From assembly GCA_017889845.1 (NCBI GenBank), contig JAGGAJ010000057.1, positions 1-10,114 of the forward strand: a DNA stretch of 10,114 nucleotides, read 5' to 3'. Positions 7,596 to 10,114 of the stretch are shown piece after piece. The position numbers were made by a program, and so were the translations under genes. The stretch is from Deltaproteobacteria bacterium (GTDB lineage: Bacteria > Desulfobacterota > Deferrimicrobia > Deferrimicrobiales > Deferrimicrobiaceae). Within the stretch, counting starts at the first letter, position 1; the number at the start of each line of letters is the position of its first letter. The notes beneath the pieces were generated by a model that saw only the letters and a list, made by a program, of their open reading frames with translations, was not told the origin of the DNA and ran no database searches.

Positions 7596-10004
7596 TCAGT
7601 TCCGGAGCGGCTTCCCCTTCATCAGCATGTACTGGATCCGCGCCTGGGTCTTCTCCTCGCCGCACAACGAGAGGAACGCCTCGAGCTCCATGTCGAGCAG
7701 TTCCTGCTCCGACAGGCACGTACCCGGCGGCACGTCCCCGCCGGTGAGCACCCGGGCGATCTTGCGGCCGATCTTCTCGTCGTGCTCGCTGATCTGCCCC
7801 GCCGCCCGCATCGCGTAAAGGCCGTAGGCGAAGGCGGGGAAAGCCGACCGTCCGGGAAGGGCGATGTCGGCGCGCGGCCGCGGCGCCTCGTACCCCTCCC
7901 GGTTCATCGCCAGCACGGTGTTCCTGGCGTCCTGGATCAGGAAGTCCCGCTGGATGGTGATCCCGTCCCGGGCCCGCAGGAATCCCATCTCCCGGGCCTC
8001 CTTCGCGGAGGTGGCGATCTTCCCCAGCCCCACGGTCTCGAACGCCTTCCGCAAAAACGGCAGCGGGTCGGCCGTCACCCCATCGGGGATCCCCTCCAGG
8101 TGCCGGACCACCATTTCCTTCAGCCCGCCGCCTGCCGGCAGCAGCCCTACGCCCACCTCCACCAGCCCCATGTACGTCTCCGCCGCCGCCCGGATCCGGT
8201 CGGCTCCCAGGCAGATCTCCGCGCCGCCACCCAGCGCCATCCCCGCGGGGGCCGCCACCACCGGGCGCTCCGAATACCGCAGCCGCATGCACGCGTCCTG
8301 GAACGCCTTGACCATCCTCTCGATGTTCGCGAACTGCCGGTTCTGCGCTTCGAGGAAGACGAGCATCAGGTTCGCCCCCGCGCTGAAGTGCTCCGCGTGG
8401 TTGGCGATCACCATCCCCGCGAACTCCTTCTCCGCGAGATCGACGCCTTCCGTCAGCATCGTCACGATGTCGGCGTCCACGGCGTTCATCTTCGTGTGGA
8501 ACTCGAGGCACAGCACGCCGTCGCCGATGTCGTAGAGCGACGCGCCGGCGTTGCGGCGCACCACCTTCTGCCGGTCCGCGAGGGAGGGGAGGAGGATCAC
8601 GTCCGGGGAGACCGGCACCGGCCGGTACTTGCCGGAGGGGAAGTCATAGAACTCGACCGTTCCCTCGCGGCGCCGGTAGAAGGAGGAGGCGCCGGAGGCG
8701 AGCATCTTCTCCACGTTCCCCGGGATCGCCTTCCCCTCCGCCTTGATCCGCGCCGCCGAATCGGCCACACCGATGGCGTCCCACGTCTCGAAGGGCCCCA
8801 GGGTCCAGTTGAACCCCCACTTCATCGCGTTGTCCACGTTGCAGACGTCGTCCGCGATCTCGGGGATCCGCTTAGCAGTGTACAGGAGGGTATCGGAGAG
8901 GACTTTCCAGGCGTATTTCGCTGCCTTGTCGTTCCCGGAGATCACCTTCCGGATGCGAGCCCCCGCGTCCTCCTCCCCCTTCGCTGCCTCCAGGGACGGG
9001 AATGAGACCTTCTCCGAGGGCCGGTAGTCGAGGGTGTTGTAGTCCAGGACGTACTTGCGCTTGTTCTCCCCCTTCCCTTCCATACGGAAAAAGCCCCCGC
9101 CGGACTTGCGCCCCAGAAGGCCGCGCTTCGCCATCTCCTTCACGAAGGGGGGCGGGAGGAACCGGACCCGGTCGGGGTCCCCGGGGAGATTCCCGTAGAC
9201 GTTTTCGGCCACGTGGAGGAGCGTGTCAAGGCCGACGATGTCGGCGGTCCCGAAGGCTGCGGACTTGGGGCGACCCATCGCCGGCCCGAGGATCCTGTCC
9301 ACCTCGTCGATCGTCAGCCCGTCCTCCAGCATCGCGTGCATGGCGTGCATCATGGCGAATACGCCCACCCGGTTGCCGACGAAGTTCGGGGTGTCCTTCC
9401 CGAAGACGATCCCCTTCCCCAGCGCGCGCTCGCCGAACCGCGCCATCCCGGAGAGGATCGCGGGGTCCGTGTCCCCGCCGGCGACGAGCTCGAGCAGCTT
9501 CATGTACCGAACGGGGTTGAAGAAGTGGGTGACGAGGAAATGGCGGCGGAACTCCTTCCCGCGTCCCTCCACCATCTGCGCGATCGCGATGCCGGAGGTA
9601 TTCGAGGAGACGACGGCGCCCGGCGAACGCAGCGCCTCGATCTTCCCGTAGAGAGCCTGCTTGATCTTGAGGTTCTCCACCACCACCTCGACGATCCAGT
9701 CGCACTCCGATACCTGCGGGAGGTCGTCCTCGAAGTTGCCGATCGAGATCAGCCCGATGTCCTTCTGCGAGTAGAGGAGGGCGGGGCGGCTCTTCCGGAT
9801 CCCTTCCAGCCCCTTGAGGGCAAGGCGGTTGCGGAACGCGGGGCTCTTCCCCGTGAGCCCCTTCTTCCTCTCCTCGTCCGTGAGCGAAGGAGGGACGATG
9901 TCGAGCATCAGGCAGGGGATCCCCGCGTTGGCCAGGTGCGCCGCGATCCCGGAACCCATCACCCCGGCGCCGAGGACTGCCACCCTGCGGATCTTCGGGA
10001 ACAT
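7596..10004 (-). CDS. fadN: 3-hydroxyacyl-CoA dehydrogenase/enoyl-CoA hydratase fusion (FadN-type)
   Basis: A bifunctional beta-oxidation enzyme of 802 residues, hydrating enoyl-CoA and oxidising the 3-hydroxyacyl-CoA with NAD. The order is dehydrogenase first, hydratase last, as in Bacillus FadN (about 790 residues) and opposite to E. coli FadB. The NAD fold begins at GAGVMGSG (12-19), with the adenosine-binding acid D35. The catalytic pair is H160 (THFFNP) and E172, with N207 in the family position. A second 3HCDH C-terminal domain covers about 360-420. The crotonase domain occupies about 490-690, with both hydratase glutamates visible: E596 in LGGGAEICLGADR and E616 in GLVEVGVGLLPAGGG, 20 residues apart as in rat enoyl-CoA hydratase. 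A short helical tail with EKTQARIQYML ends the protein. The ATG at 10004 has a strong AGGAGGT ribosome site. It is first in a probable operon with fadA, under a promoter carrying a FadR-like dyad. Both active sites look complete. Confidence 0.95.
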   Translation of the reverse strand: MFPKIRRVAVLGAGVMGSGIAAHLANAGIPCLMLDIVPPSLTDEERKKGLTGKSPAFRNRLALKGLEGIRKSRPALLYSQKDIGLISIGNFEDDLPQVSECDWIVEVVVENLKIKQALYGKIEALRSPGAVVSSNTSGIAIAQMVEGRGKEFRRHFLVTHFFNPVRYMKLLELVAGGDTDPAILSGMARFGERALGKGIVFGKDTPNFVGNRVGVFAMMHAMHAMLEDGLTIDEVDRILGPAMGRPKSAAFGTADIVGLDTLLHVAENVYGNLPGDPDRVRFLPPPFVKEMAKRGLLGRKSGGGFFRMEGKGENKRKYVLDYNTLDYRPSEKVSFPSLEAAKGEEDAGARIRKVISGNDKAAKYAWKVLSDTLLYTAKRIPEIADDVCNVDNAMKWGFNWTLGPFETWDAIGVADSAARIKAEGKAIPGNVEKMLASGASSFYRRREGTVEFYDFPSGKYRPVPVSPDVILLPSLADRQKVVRRNAGASLYDIGDGVLCLEFHTKMNAVDADIVTMLTEGVDLAEKEFAGMVIANHAEHFSAGANLMLVFLEAQNRQFANIERMVKAFQDACMRLRYSERPVVAAPAGMALGGGAEICLGADRIRAAAETYMGLVEVGVGLLPAGGGLKEMVVRHLEGIPDGVTADPLPFLRKAFETVGLGKIATSAKEAREMGFLRARDGITIQRDFLIQDARNTVLAMNREGYEAPRPRADIALPGRSAFPAFAYGLYAMRAAGQISEHDEKIGRKIARVLTGGDVPPGTCLSEQELLDMELEAFLSLCGEEKTQARIQYMLMKGKPLRN

Positions 10005-10045
10005 CGGCTCCTACCTCCTGTCGATAGGGTGACGGCGGGAAGCGG

Positions 10046-10063
10046 AAAATGAACGGTCATTCA
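10046..10063 (-). promoter_or_regulatory. FadR (TetR-family)-like operator upstream of fadN
   Basis: On the minus strand the site reads TGAATGA-CCGT-TCATTTT. Bacillus FadR (YsiA) recognises a box of the form TGAATGA-N4-TCATTCA; the left arm matches 7 of 7 and the right arm 5 of 7, with the correct 4-base centre. It lies about 45-60 bases before the fadN ATG, at or just after the predicted transcription start, where a repressor would block. The consensus is recalled from the literature; the regulator gene itself is not in the window. Confidence 0.55.
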
Positions 10064-10069
10064 ATCGCC

Positions 10070-10105
10070 AGCATACCATTACCGCGGCGCCGCGGAACGT
10101 GTCAA
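10070..10105 (-). promoter_or_regulatory. Predicted fadN promoter region
   Basis: On the minus strand a perfect TTGACA lies at 10100-10105. Two -10 candidates follow: TAATGG (10076-10081) at 18-base spacing, and TATGCT (10070-10075) preceded by TG, an extended -10 that is too far from the -35 to use it. Which is used cannot be decided by eye. A perfect 14-base palindrome, CCGCGGCGCCGCGG (10082-10095), fills most of the spacer. Confidence 0.5.
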
Positions 10106-10114
10106 GGCGGGTGG

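Overview
The window is a GC-rich bacterial chromosomal segment, dominated by fatty-acid beta-oxidation genes. Base composition and gene content would fit a free-living Gram-negative lineage such as a Desulfobacterota-type deltaproteobacterium, but no marker gene here fixes the taxonomy and this is a guess. I see no RNA genes, transposases, CRISPR arrays or phage genes. Coding density is high and no gene-free stretch exceeds 300 bases.

Layout from left to right: a plus-strand MerR-family regulator (148-546) faces a minus-strand pair made of a 592-residue acyl-CoA dehydrogenase (FadE type, 1116-2894) and a short exported chalcone-isomerase-like protein (565-1119) whose GTG start overlaps the dehydrogenase stop by 4 bases. 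Further right, all on the minus strand, come an O-acetylhomoserine sulfhydrylase (metY type, 3031-4329) with its own near-consensus promoter and a GC-rich terminator, a PAS/GAF histidine-kinase-like protein (4439-6217), a thiolase (fadA type, 6306-7484) and a fused 3-hydroxyacyl-CoA dehydrogenase/enoyl-CoA hydratase (fadN type, 7596-10004).

FadE, FadN and FadA together carry out all four steps of the beta-oxidation spiral: acyl-CoA oxidation, hydration, second oxidation and thiolysis. The same trio forms the fadNAE operon in Bacillus. Here it is split in two by metY and the kinase-like gene. The two halves also appear to be controlled differently. An identical 12-base element (ACATTTACGTTA) sits in the merR promoter and in the fadE promoter, which makes merR, fadE and the chalcone-isomerase-like gene look like one self-contained regulon bracketed by its own operators. 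The fadN promoter instead carries a dyad resembling the TGAATGA-N4-TCATTCA box known for TetR-family FadR of Bacillus.

The most interesting points are the bracketed merR/fadE/chalcone-isomerase-like unit, the exported lipid-binding-fold protein coupled to a cytoplasmic acyl-CoA dehydrogenase, and the kinase-like protein with several eroded catalytic motifs.
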